64,000 nucleotides of DNA, from NCBI GenBank assembly GCA_003240625.1, contig QFMX01000001.1, forward strand, positions 289,549 to 353,548. The letters are read 5' to 3'. The first letter of the stretch is position 1. Each line of letters opens with the position of its first letter. Source of the stretch: Sphingomonas taxi (GTDB lineage Bacteria; Pseudomonadota; Alphaproteobacteria; Sphingomonadales; Sphingomonadaceae). The notes under the pieces were generated by a model that saw only the letters and a program-made list of their open reading frames with translations, had not been told where the DNA came from and did no database searches. The position numbers were made by a program, and so were the translations under genes. Shown here piece after piece: positions 7,330-14,594 of this stretch.

Positions 7330-8804
7330 AGTGACGCTCTGGCCGACCGGAGCGCTTCCGCCAAGTCGTCGGCGATGAACGCGGGCCCCAATCGGCGGGC
7401 AGCGTCACTGTGGAGCCACACTCCGGCGCAGGCTGCGTCGAGTGGATCGAGCCCGGCGGCAAGCATCGCGCCAATCGCGCCGGCGAGGACGTCGCCGGTG
7501 CCGGCCGTGGAGAGCCAGTCGCTGGCTCCTTGTGCGATGCGGACGCGGCCGTCGGGCGCGGCGATCACGGTGTCCGCGCCTTTGAAGACGACGACGGCGT
7601 TGGCGCGGACGGCTGCGTCTTGGGCTCGCGTGATCTTATCGTCATCGGATGTGCCAAAGAGCGCGTCGAACTCGCCTGCATGCGGGGTGAGGATGACGGG
7701 GACCTTGAGCGCCTTGATCCGGTCGGGGTTGATGAGGCGGAGCGCCTCGCCGTCGATGATCAAGGGGTGGCCCGAGTCCAGCGCGCCCTCCAGGCGGGCC
7801 TTGGCGAGGTCATCGCGGCCGAGGCCTGGGCCGATCACAAGTGCGCCGATCCGGTCGTTGGCTAGGGCGTGCGCCGAGAATGGCGCGCGGACGAGTGCGT
7901 GCGGCGGACCTTCGCTATCGCCGAGCAGGGTTACGTAGCCGGCACCGGCGCGCATCGCGGCAAGGGCTGCAAGGTCGGCGGCGCCGGACATGGTGCCTGC
8001 GATGATCGCGACCATGCCTCGCGTGTATTTGTGGGCGTCCGGGCCGGGAGTTGCGAGGCTTGGCGGTTTCAGGACTTCGGCTTGGCTGGTGGTGGGAACG
8101 CCGATGCCGAGGAGGCGAATATTGCCGCAATAGCGCGCGGCGGGTTGGAGGACGTGCGCAGGTTTTACCGCGCCTAGGGCGAGCGTAAGATCGAAGACGG
8201 GAGGCGTGCTGATTGCCTCCCCGGAGTCGGTGGCGAGGCCACTGGGAAGATCGACGGCGATGCTGAGCTGCGCGGCGTTGGCGAGGAAATGGAGGCGCCC
8301 CACCACCGATCGTTCCCCCGCGGACGCGGGGGCCCAGAGTGAGCCGTCCGGAGAGCCCTTGGAACTCAGCTGGGCCCCCGCGTCCGCGGGGGAACGGCCT
8401 GGAGCGGGCTCGGCGTCGAGCGGTCGCGTCAAGCCGGTGCCGAACAACGCGTCCAGCAGGATGGGTGCGGGCTTGGCCCCGGCCAGCGTTTCGATGGGGC
8501 CGGACCACCCTGCCCTCGCCGACTTTGCCGCGTTCGTCTTCGGTTCCGACAGTACCGCCACGCGCACCTTCAGCCCCATCTCCGCCAGCACCCGCGCTGC
8601 CACATAGCCGTCGCCGCCGTTGTTGCCGGGGCCGCAGAGGATCAGCACCTCGTTCGCACCCGCCACCCGGCGAACCGCGTGCGCGATCGCGGTGCCAGCG
8701 CAGTCCATCAACGCCTCGACCGTCGCGCCGCCGGCAATCACCGCATCTTCCGCCGCGCGCATTTCGGCGGCGGTCAGGATGGGCTGGCCTTCGATTCGGA
8801 TCAT
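7326..8804 (-). CDS. nnr: Bifunctional NAD(P)H-hydrate repair enzyme Nnr with an in-frame repeat insertion
   Basis: The N-terminal part epimerises damaged NAD(P)H hydrates (GPGNNGGDG at residues 58-66). The C-terminal part is the ADP-dependent dehydratase (TPHAGEFDALFG and GTGDVLAGAIGAML). The start at 8804 (MIRIEGQPILTAAEM) overlaps the stop of the upstream lipoprotein gene as ATGA. The 492-residue product carries about 34 extra residues (around 134-169) between GLTRPLDAEPA and RLHFLANAAQLSIAVDLPSG, motifs that are normally close. The extra stretch is encoded mainly by an 84-bp palindromic repeat and reads as low-complexity PADAGAQ...WAPASAGER. The frame is kept, so the enzyme may still work. 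Confidence 0.93.
   Translation of the reverse strand: MIRIEGQPILTAAEMRAAEDAVIAGGATVEALMDCAGTAIAHAVRRVAGANEVLILCGPGNNGGDGYVAARVLAEMGLKVRVAVLSEPKTNAAKSARAGWSGPIETLAGAKPAPILLDALFGTGLTRPLDAEPAPGRSPADAGAQLSSKGSPDGSLWAPASAGERSVVGRLHFLANAAQLSIAVDLPSGLATDSGEAISTPPVFDLTLALGAVKPAHVLQPAARYCGNIRLLGIGVPTTSQAEVLKPPSLATPGPDAHKYTRGMVAIIAGTMSGAADLAALAAMRAGAGYVTLLGDSEGPPHALVRAPFSAHALANDRIGALVIGPGLGRDDLAKARLEGALDSGHPLIIDGEALRLINPDRIKALKVPVILTPHAGEFDALFGTSDDDKITRAQDAAVRANAVVVFKGADTVIAAPDGRVRIAQGASDWLSTAGTGDVLAGAIGAMLAAGLDPLDAACAGVWLHSDAARRLGPAFIADDLAEALRSARASL
8312..8395. repeat. Family A palindromic element inserted in frame in nnr
   Basis: Two perfect 26-bp inverted arms (8312-8337 and 8370-8395) enclose a 32-base centre. 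Total length is 84 bases, exactly 28 codons. Each arm is a small palindrome of its own (CCCCCGCG GA CGCGGGGG). It matches the intergenic family A elements but lies inside the nnr reading frame. Confidence 0.92.
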
Positions 8805-9208
8805 GACGTCTTGGCCGCGTCCTTGACGGTCGCCGGAAGGCGGAAGCGGTCGCCGCCAAGCGCGACCTCGATGCCGTCCGCGCCGGTGATCGTGACCTTG
8901 GCGACCTCGGCGCCGTCCGCCGCGATCACCCCGCGGCCGTCCTGCGTCACCAGCAACCGACGGAACGCACCGTCGGGGTGGCGGACGGTCAGGATCAGGC
9001 CTTCGCTCCCCTGCGCCTGCTCGACCGTGCACGTCGAAGCGAACGCGGCGTCACCGCGTGCGCAAGCGATCCGAGTGTCGCTCGCGGTTTCGCTGCGCTG
9101 CTGCGCCTCGACCTGCGCGCTGGTCGGCTTCTCTCGCCCGCACGCTGCGAGCGGGAGCGAAAGAAGCACCGCAAGCGCCAGTATTCGCTTAGATATCCGC
9201 GTAGACAT
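8801..9208 (-). CDS. Small predicted lipoprotein
   Basis: The 135-residue product has a lipoprotein signal: MSTRISKRILALAVLLSLPL followed by the lipobox LAAC (Cys about residue 23), then a mature part with two more cysteines. No known domain is recognised. It begins inside the end of ilvD (20-base overlap) and ends overlapping the nnr start by four bases, so it is co-transcribed with both. A longer frame reaching 9328 is open, but only the chosen start gives a clean signal peptide. It is probably an envelope protein of unknown role. Confidence 0.75.
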   Translation of the reverse strand: MSTRISKRILALAVLLSLPLAACGREKPTSAQVEAQQRSETASDTRIACARGDAAFASTCTVEQAQGSEGLILTVRHPDGAFRRLLVTQDGRGVIAADGAEVAKVTITGADGIEVALGGDRFRLPATVKDAAKTS

Positions 9209-10910
9209 GGGTTTCGGCTGCGGCTCCAGGGTGCGTGACGGCACCCTTGTAGGCCGGGCCGACGGTCTTCGCATAGCGCCAGAGTGCGCCCGAGCCGTAA
9301 TCGGTCTTGCGGGGGACCCAGGCCGCACGGCGCGCCGCCATCACGTCCTCGGGAACGTCGAGGTCGATCGTGCCGGCCTCGGCGTCGATGCGGATGATAT
9401 CGCCATTCTCGACCAGCGCGATCGGGCCGCCGTCCGCGGCTTCGGGGCCGACATGGCCGATGCAGAAGCCGCGCGTGCCGCCCGAAAAGCGGCCGTCGGT
9501 GATCAGCGCGACGCTCTCGCCCATGCCGAGGCCGTAGAGCGCGGCGGTGGTCGACAACATCTCGCGCATGCCGGGCCCGCCCTTTGGCCCCTCGTAGCGG
9601 ATGACGATGACTTCGCCTTCGTTGATCTCGCGGTTCTCGACCGCGGCGAAGGTGGTCTCCTCGCAATCGAACACGCGTGCCGGCCCGCTGAATTGCAGGC
9701 GGTGCATGCCGGCGACCTTCACGATCGCGCCATCGGGAGCGAGGGTGCCGCGCAGACCGACGACACCGCCGGTCGGGGTCAGCGGGGTCTTGATGTCGTA
9801 GATGACCTTCTGGTCGGGGTTCCACGTCACCTGGTCGATATTTTCACCCAGCGACTTGCCCGTCACCGTCAGGCAATCACCGTTGAGGAAGCCGCCCGCG
9901 AGCATCGTCTTCATCAGCATGTAGACGCCGCCGGCTTCATACATGTCCTTGGCGACATACTTACCGCCGGGTTTGAGATCGGCGATGTACGGCGTGGTCT
10001 TGAAGATCTCGGCGACGTCGAACAGGTCGAACTCGATGCCCGCCTCGCTTGCCATCGCGGGCAGATGCAGCGCGGCGTTGGTCGAGCCGCCGGTCGCGGC
10101 GACGACGCGTGCGGCGTTGATGAACGCCTCGCGCGTGCAGATGTCGCGCGGGCGGATGTTGTCGGCGAGGCACTCCATGACCTGCGCGCCAGCCGCCACC
10201 GCGATCTGTTCGCGCGTGGTGTAAGGAGCAGGCACCATGTTGCTGTTCGGGATCGACAAACCGATCGCCTCGGCGACGCAGGCCATCGTGTTGGCGGTGT
10301 ACTGCCCGCCGCACGCGCCGTGGCCGGGGCATGCGACCTTCTCGATCGCGTGGACTTCGGACAGCGGGCACGCGCCCGCGGCGTATTTGCCGACGATCTC
10401 GAACACGTCGACGACGGTGACGTCGCGCTCCTGATAACGGCCGGGCAGGATCGAGCCGCCATAGACGAACACGCTCGGGATATTGAGGCGAAGCATCGCC
10501 ATCATCATCCCGGGCAAGGATTTGTCGCAACCGGCGAACCCGACGAGCGCGTCGTAGCAATGACCGCGGACGCTGAGTTCGACCGAGTCGGCGATGACTT
10601 CACGGCTCACCAACGAGGCCTTCATGCCCTGATGGCCCATCGCGATGCCGTCGGTGACGGTGATGGTGTTGAACCGGCGCGGCATGCCGCCGCCCTGGAT
10701 GACGCCGGCCTGCGCGGCATCGGCCTGCGCGTCGAGCGTGGTGTTGCAGGGCGCGGAGTTGTTGCCGGCCGACGCGAGCGCGACGAACGGCCGGGCGATC
10801 TGCTCCTCGTCGAGGCCCATTGCGTAGTAATAGCTGCGGTGCGGGGCGCGTTCGGGACCGACGGAGACGTGACGGCTCGGCAGGCGCGATTTATCGAATG
10901 TGCGGGTCAT
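9189..10910 (-). CDS. ilvD: Dihydroxy-acid dehydratase
   Basis: It catalyses the third step of branched-chain amino acid synthesis, turning dihydroxy-acids into 2-keto acids. The Fe-S cluster cysteines are Cys55 (SAPCN), Cys128 (AGCDKS) and Cys200 (GACGGQYTANTM). The C-terminal signature ITDGRFSGGTRGFCIGHV is also present. At 573 residues it has the normal length of the IlvD/Edd family, and the motif pattern favours IlvD over the sugar-acid branch. It is the first gene of a leftward, overlapping operon continuing with a lipoprotein, nnr and an RNA methyltransferase. Confidence 0.96.
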   Translation of the reverse strand: MTRTFDKSRLPSRHVSVGPERAPHRSYYYAMGLDEEQIARPFVALASAGNNSAPCNTTLDAQADAAQAGVIQGGGMPRRFNTITVTDGIAMGHQGMKASLVSREVIADSVELSVRGHCYDALVGFAGCDKSLPGMMMAMLRLNIPSVFVYGGSILPGRYQERDVTVVDVFEIVGKYAAGACPLSEVHAIEKVACPGHGACGGQYTANTMACVAEAIGLSIPNSNMVPAPYTTREQIAVAAGAQVMECLADNIRPRDICTREAFINAARVVAATGGSTNAALHLPAMASEAGIEFDLFDVAEIFKTTPYIADLKPGGKYVAKDMYEAGGVYMLMKTMLAGGFLNGDCLTVTGKSLGENIDQVTWNPDQKVIYDIKTPLTPTGGVVGLRGTLAPDGAIVKVAGMHRLQFSGPARVFDCEETTFAAVENREINEGEVIVIRYEGPKGGPGMREMLSTTAALYGLGMGESVALITDGRFSGGTRGFCIGHVGPEAADGGPIALVENGDIIRIDAEAGTIDLDVPEDVMAARRAAWVPRKTDYGSGALWRYAKTVGPAYKGAVTHPGAAAETHVYADI

Positions 10911-11091
10911 GGCGAACGCCTATGTCGCGGGAGGGGGTATTTGCGCAAGAGAGTTGCGTTGATTTTTAGTTGGGAGCGCCGCGATCTCGTCGTCCGCACG
11001 CAGGCGGGGATCCAGAACGGCAACGGTAGGCGATCTTGATGGTGAACTCTGCCGGTATGGGTTCCCGCCTCCGCGGGAATGACGAAAGGTG

Positions 11092-11198
11092 CTCCCCTCC
11101 CTGGAAGGGAGGGGTTGGGGGTGGGTCGGCCTGTTGGCTGACGCTCCGATCACCAAGCGGCCTACCCACCCCTGGCCCCTCCCTTTCAGGGATGGGGG
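11092..11198. repeat. Intergenic palindromic repeat, family C
   Basis: The left arm contains CTCCCCTCCCTGGAAGGGAG followed by GGGTTGGGGGTGGGTCGGC. The right arm is the near-complement, with CCTACCCACCCC and GCCCCTCCCTTTCAGGGA. A small palindrome GTTCCCGCCTCCGCGGGAA (11061-11079) precedes it. Together they fill the 324-base gap between the response regulator and ilvD. Other copies are at 14412, 20101 and 25181. Confidence 0.8.
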
Positions 11199-11234
11199 CA
11201 GAAGGGCGCGCGCTCGGCGCTCCGTTGACGGAGA

Positions 11235-11600
11235 TCAGAGGCCTTCGAGGGCTTTGGCTACGCCGTCCATCGTGAAGGGCTTTTGCAACCGTGGGCGGTC
11301 GCGGAATTCGGGGGCTACGCCGTCGTCGCCGCCGCCGGTGGCGAAGACGAAGGGGACACCCTTGGCCGCGAGGGCCTCGGCGACCGCGGTGCTCTTTTCG
11401 CCACCGCGCAGGTTCACGTCGAGGATCGCGCCGTCGACGCCGCCCTCCTCGATCCGCTTCAAGGCGTCGGCGACGGTGTCGAAGGACCCTGCGACGCCCT
11501 TATCCAGCACCTCGAGAAAGTCCTCGAGCATCATGGCGATCAACGGTTCGTCCTCGACGATCAGAATCTGCTGCGGGAGGATCTGCTGGGTAGCGGTCAT
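11235..11600 (-). CDS. Single-domain response regulator receiver
   Basis: The product is a stand-alone receiver of about 121 residues with acidic residues EDE (16-18), phosphoacceptor Asp61 in ILDVNLRGG, and the conserved Lys107 in LQKPF. No output domain follows, so it would act through protein contacts or as a phosphate sink. The start at 11600 (MTATQQ) is preferred; an upstream in-frame start at 11648 would add 16 unusual residues. It lies just downstream of cckA in the same direction, which suggests but does not prove that it shares that phosphorelay. Confidence 0.85.
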   Translation of the reverse strand: MTATQQILPQQILIVEDEPLIAMMLEDFLEVLDKGVAGSFDTVADALKRIEEGGVDGAILDVNLRGGEKSTAVAEALAAKGVPFVFATGGGDDGVAPEFRDRPRLQKPFTMDGVAKALEGL

Positions 11601-11665
11601 GACATGCGCATAGTCGGGATTGTTACGACTTGCCAACATCTTGTTCAATTCTGCCCGGGGTCGCT

Positions 11666-14053
11666 TCAGCGCGTGGCCAGCACGTCCCGAGCCGCTTCGG
11701 CGAGTTCCTGTACCGAGAAGGGTTTCGGCAGGAACGAGACGTTGTCCAGATCGATCGATTTGCGCAGTTGTTCCTCCGCATAGCCCGACATGAACAGGAT
11801 CGGCAGGTCGGGATATTGTTCACGCACGTGCCGCACCATGGTCGGGCCATCCATTTGCGGCATGACGACGTCGCTGATCAGCAGGTCGGGGCGACCGTGC
11901 TTTGCGAGCACCTCCAGCGCGACTTCGCCGTTCTCCGCGGTGAGCACGGTATAGCCCTGCCGCGACAGCGCACGTTCGGCGACCGCGCGGACCATGTCCT
12001 CGTCCTCGACCAGCAGGATCGTGCCGGTGCCCCACAGGTCGACCGGCTTGGGCGTGGGCTTCACCACCGCGGGGCGGGTCGTGGCGGGGGCCGAGTGGAC
12101 CGGCAGGTACATCGAGAACGTGGCGCCCTGCCCCGGCTTGCTGTCGGCGAAGATGTAGCCGCCCGACTGCTTGACGATGCCGTAGACGGTCGAGAGGCCG
12201 AGGCCGGTGCCCTTGCCGAATTCCTTCGTCGTGAAGAACGGCTCGAAGATCTTGGGAAGCACGTCAGGGGGGATGCCGGTGCCGGTGTCCTGGACGATCA
12301 GCGCGGTGTAATCGGCGACGGGCAGGATATCGGACGCCATCTCGCGCACTTCGGATGCCGGCACCGCGCGTGTGGTGATGGTGAGCACCCCGCCGCCGCG
12401 CGCGTTCGCCGAGACGATCGCGTCGCGCGCGTTGACCGCGAGATTGACGACGACCTGTTCGAGCTGGCCGGGATCGGCGCGGACCGGGCCGAGGTTGCGG
12501 CCGTGCGTCATGTCGAGGCGGACGTTCTCGCCCATCAGGCGCTTGAGGAGGTTCGATACCTCGGAAACGACGTCGGGAAGTTGGAGAATCTGAGGCCGGA
12601 GCGTCTGCTGGCGCGAGAAGGCGAGCAATTGCCGCGTCAGGCTGGCGGCGCGGTTCGAGTTGGTGCGGACCTGCTGGATGTCGTCATAATCGCTGTCGCC
12701 GGGCGAATGGCGCATCAGCATCAGGTCGCAGTGACCGATGATCGCAGTCAGGATGTTGTTGAAATCATGCGCGACGCCGCCGGCGAGTTGGCCGACCGCC
12801 TGCATCTTGGTAGCCTGCGCGACCTCCCGCTTGAGGCGGCTCTCCTCGCTATTGTCCTTTAGGCTGAGTAGGACGGCCGCGTCGCCTAGCCCCCGCGCGC
12901 CGGCGATGGTGAGCGCGACCGGTTCGTCGGGGTGGTCCTTGAGGCGAACCGCCATGTCGGCGGAGTGCGTCGCGCCGTTCGCGAATTTGCGGATCGCGTC
13001 GGCGACCGCGGCCTTGTCCTCGCGAACGACCAGGTCGCCCGGATAGAGCGGCGGGGCGACCGCGTTGACGCCCGCCGCGCGCAGGAACGAGTCGTTCATC
13101 TGCAGGAAGCGGCCGTCGCGATCGACCAGCGCCATGCCGAACGGCATCATGCTGACCAGGCTGCGGACGTGCGCGGAGGCGCTGGCGCCAAGAGCAGGCG
13201 CGTCCTCCTCGTCGTCGAGCAGCGCGACCAGCACGGGCGCGTCGTCGCCTTCGAGGAACGGGATCTGGAGGACGCGGAGCGGCGTGCCTTCGAGACCTTC
13301 ACGCTCGAACCGGACGAGACCGCGGCTGTCGGTGATGAGGAAGCGGGCAAAGTCGCGACCCTGGATCGAGTCGTATTCGTCGCCGCACGCCCGCGCTCTC
13401 AGCACGCGGTTGGCGGAGCGGACTCGGCCGTCGGGCGAGAGCAACGCCGCCATGATACCGCTGCCGCCGAGCCGGTCTCCGGTCGGGCCCGTCAGCAGCG
13501 CGGCGAGCGTCTCGGCGAGGTCGTGCTCCTGCGCGGTGACGAAACGCCAGACGAGCATGTCGGCATCGTCGCCGGCGCGAGCGATCTGCGCGGACAGCTG
13601 GATGCCCTGCGTGTTGAGGCGCTCGACCTGCGCGGTACCGTCGCGCCACGCCGAGCGGCCGGCGTCGGCGAGCGCGGCGATGCCGGCTTCGTCGAGCGGG
13701 AGGCCGGGGGGCGTGGGGAAGCCCGCGAATAAGGCTTCGTAGGCGTCGTTGGCGCAGACCAGGCGGCCGGCGCGGTCGGTGATGGCGATGGCGTCGGCGC
13801 CGGCTTCGGCGACGGTGCGGGTCAGGTCCCAATCGACCGGACGGGGAGCATCCTTGACGACCGGATTGAGCAGGCGCCAGGCGACCAGCGCGCCGATGAC
13901 GATGATGGCGGCGGCGAAGAAGCCGGCGGCGGCGACCCAGCTACCGACGAGCAACAGCACGATCGCGGCGGCGGCGGCCCCCGAGGCGACGGCGACGAGC
14001 GCGGCGTTACGAGCGGAGGTGGGTAATGCGAACGATGCCATCGCGAGGGTCAT
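11666..14053 (-). CDS. cckA: Cell-cycle hybrid histidine kinase CckA
   Basis: CckA is the membrane hybrid kinase that feeds the ChpT-CtrA phosphorelay in alphaproteobacteria. The 795-residue protein has two membrane segments near residues 17-60, PAS-like regions (about 80-400), a dimerisation/phosphoacceptor domain with His429 in GGVAHDFNNILTAIIGH, a HATPase domain (NLAVNARDAI, then GTGIPPDVLPKIFEPFFTTK), and a C-terminal receiver with phosphoacceptor Asp in LLISDVVMPQMDG. The architecture and the H-box are those of CckA. A small receiver gene follows 65 bases downstream. Confidence 0.9.
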   Translation of the reverse strand: MTLAMASFALPTSARNAALVAVASGAAAAAIVLLLVGSWVAAAGFFAAAIIVIGALVAWRLLNPVVKDAPRPVDWDLTRTVAEAGADAIAITDRAGRLVCANDAYEALFAGFPTPPGLPLDEAGIAALADAGRSAWRDGTAQVERLNTQGIQLSAQIARAGDDADMLVWRFVTAQEHDLAETLAALLTGPTGDRLGGSGIMAALLSPDGRVRSANRVLRARACGDEYDSIQGRDFARFLITDSRGLVRFEREGLEGTPLRVLQIPFLEGDDAPVLVALLDDEEDAPALGASASAHVRSLVSMMPFGMALVDRDGRFLQMNDSFLRAAGVNAVAPPLYPGDLVVREDKAAVADAIRKFANGATHSADMAVRLKDHPDEPVALTIAGARGLGDAAVLLSLKDNSEESRLKREVAQATKMQAVGQLAGGVAHDFNNILTAIIGHCDLMLMRHSPGDSDYDDIQQVRTNSNRAASLTRQLLAFSRQQTLRPQILQLPDVVSEVSNLLKRLMGENVRLDMTHGRNLGPVRADPGQLEQVVVNLAVNARDAIVSANARGGGVLTITTRAVPASEVREMASDILPVADYTALIVQDTGTGIPPDVLPKIFEPFFTTKEFGKGTGLGLSTVYGIVKQSGGYIFADSKPGQGATFSMYLPVHSAPATTRPAVVKPTPKPVDLWGTGTILLVEDEDMVRAVAERALSRQGYTVLTAENGEVALEVLAKHGRPDLLISDVVMPQMDGPTMVRHVREQYPDLPILFMSGYAEEQLRKSIDLDNVSFLPKPFSVQELAEAARDVLATR

Positions 14054-14167
14054 CCGCTGTTGCGGGGTTAGGCGTCAAGCGGGTTGCGTGGATTGGGGGT
14101 GATGAGCTTATCTCGCAGGCGGGGGGCGGCACTTCCCCTCGTACCCCCTTTGCGTCCCCGCTCTCAT

Positions 14168-14274
14168 ACCGCCCCGGCGAAGGCCGGGGTCCAATTGGGG
14201 AACGTTGCTGACGAAGGACCGCGCTTCGTTACTGCGACCTTTCCAATTGGGCCCCGGCCTTCGCCGGGGCGGTA
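14168..14274. repeat. Intergenic palindromic repeat, family B
   Basis: It has the same arms as 2938-3044 (CCGCCCCGGCGAAGGCCGGG... and its complement, with inner CCAATTGG). Its centre resembles the first copy's (GTTGCTGACGAAGGACCGCG). It is part of a repeat cluster that fills the 541-base space between cckA and the first M13 peptidase gene. Confidence 0.8.
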
Positions 14275-14348
14275 GATAAGGACACTTCAGCATTCCGCTC
14301 CCCCGGTCGAGGGGGGGGCTGCGCTGTAGGTGGTATTGGGTGTGGTTC

Positions 14349-14375
14349 CTGGCCCCCCGCCTTCGCGGGGGGAAC
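14349..14375. repeat. Family A half element
   Basis: It is a single arm with the CCCCCCGCCTTCGCGGGGGG palindrome followed by AACC, matching one arm of family A. The other arm is not seen nearby. It is probably a decayed or solo copy. Confidence 0.6.
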
Positions 14376-14411
14376 CGGGGTGGGCCGCCAAGCGGGCGAC
14401 GGCGATCTTCT

Positions 14412-14523
14412 GCTCCCCTCCCTGAAAGGGAGGGGTTGGGGGTGGGTCGGCCGGTTGGCGTACGTCACGCTTTCCAAGCGGCCGACCCACCCCCTGCCCC
14501 TCCCTTTTCAAGGAGGGGGGACC
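14412..14523. repeat. Intergenic palindromic repeat, family C
   Basis: A complete copy: left arm CTCCCCTCCCTGAAAGGGAG with GGTTGGGGGTGGGTCGGC, right arm GCCGACCCACCCCCTGCCCC with TCCCTTTTCAAGGAGGGGGG. The arms pair over more than 35 bases with a few mismatches. Confidence 0.8.
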
Positions 14524-14566
14524 GTTGGGGGTTGGGTGGGTTTGGGCGCCTTCTTCTCTGCGGGCT

Positions 14567-14590
14567 GTTCCCCCGCCCTAGCAGGGGAAC
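14567..14590. repeat. Short GTTCCCC/GGGGAAC hairpin before the M13 peptidase stop
   Basis: GTTCCCCCGCCCTAGCAGGGGAAC can pair its ends over about 7 bases. It lies five bases beyond the stop of the leftward M13 gene and looks like a worn family A arm. It may assist termination, but no T-run follows. Confidence 0.4.
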
Positions 14591-14594
14591 CAGA

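Noticed and set aside
8805..9032. Longer N-terminus for Nnr
   Set aside because: The extra residues are Arg/Gly-rich and overlap the lipoprotein coding sequence. The ATGA overlap at 8801-8804 and the standard MIRIEGQPILTAAEM start settle the true start.
8679..11039. A 786-codon plus-strand frame opposite ilvD and the lipoprotein gene
   Set aside because: It mirrors IlvD codon structure and contains no motif, so it is a shadow frame.
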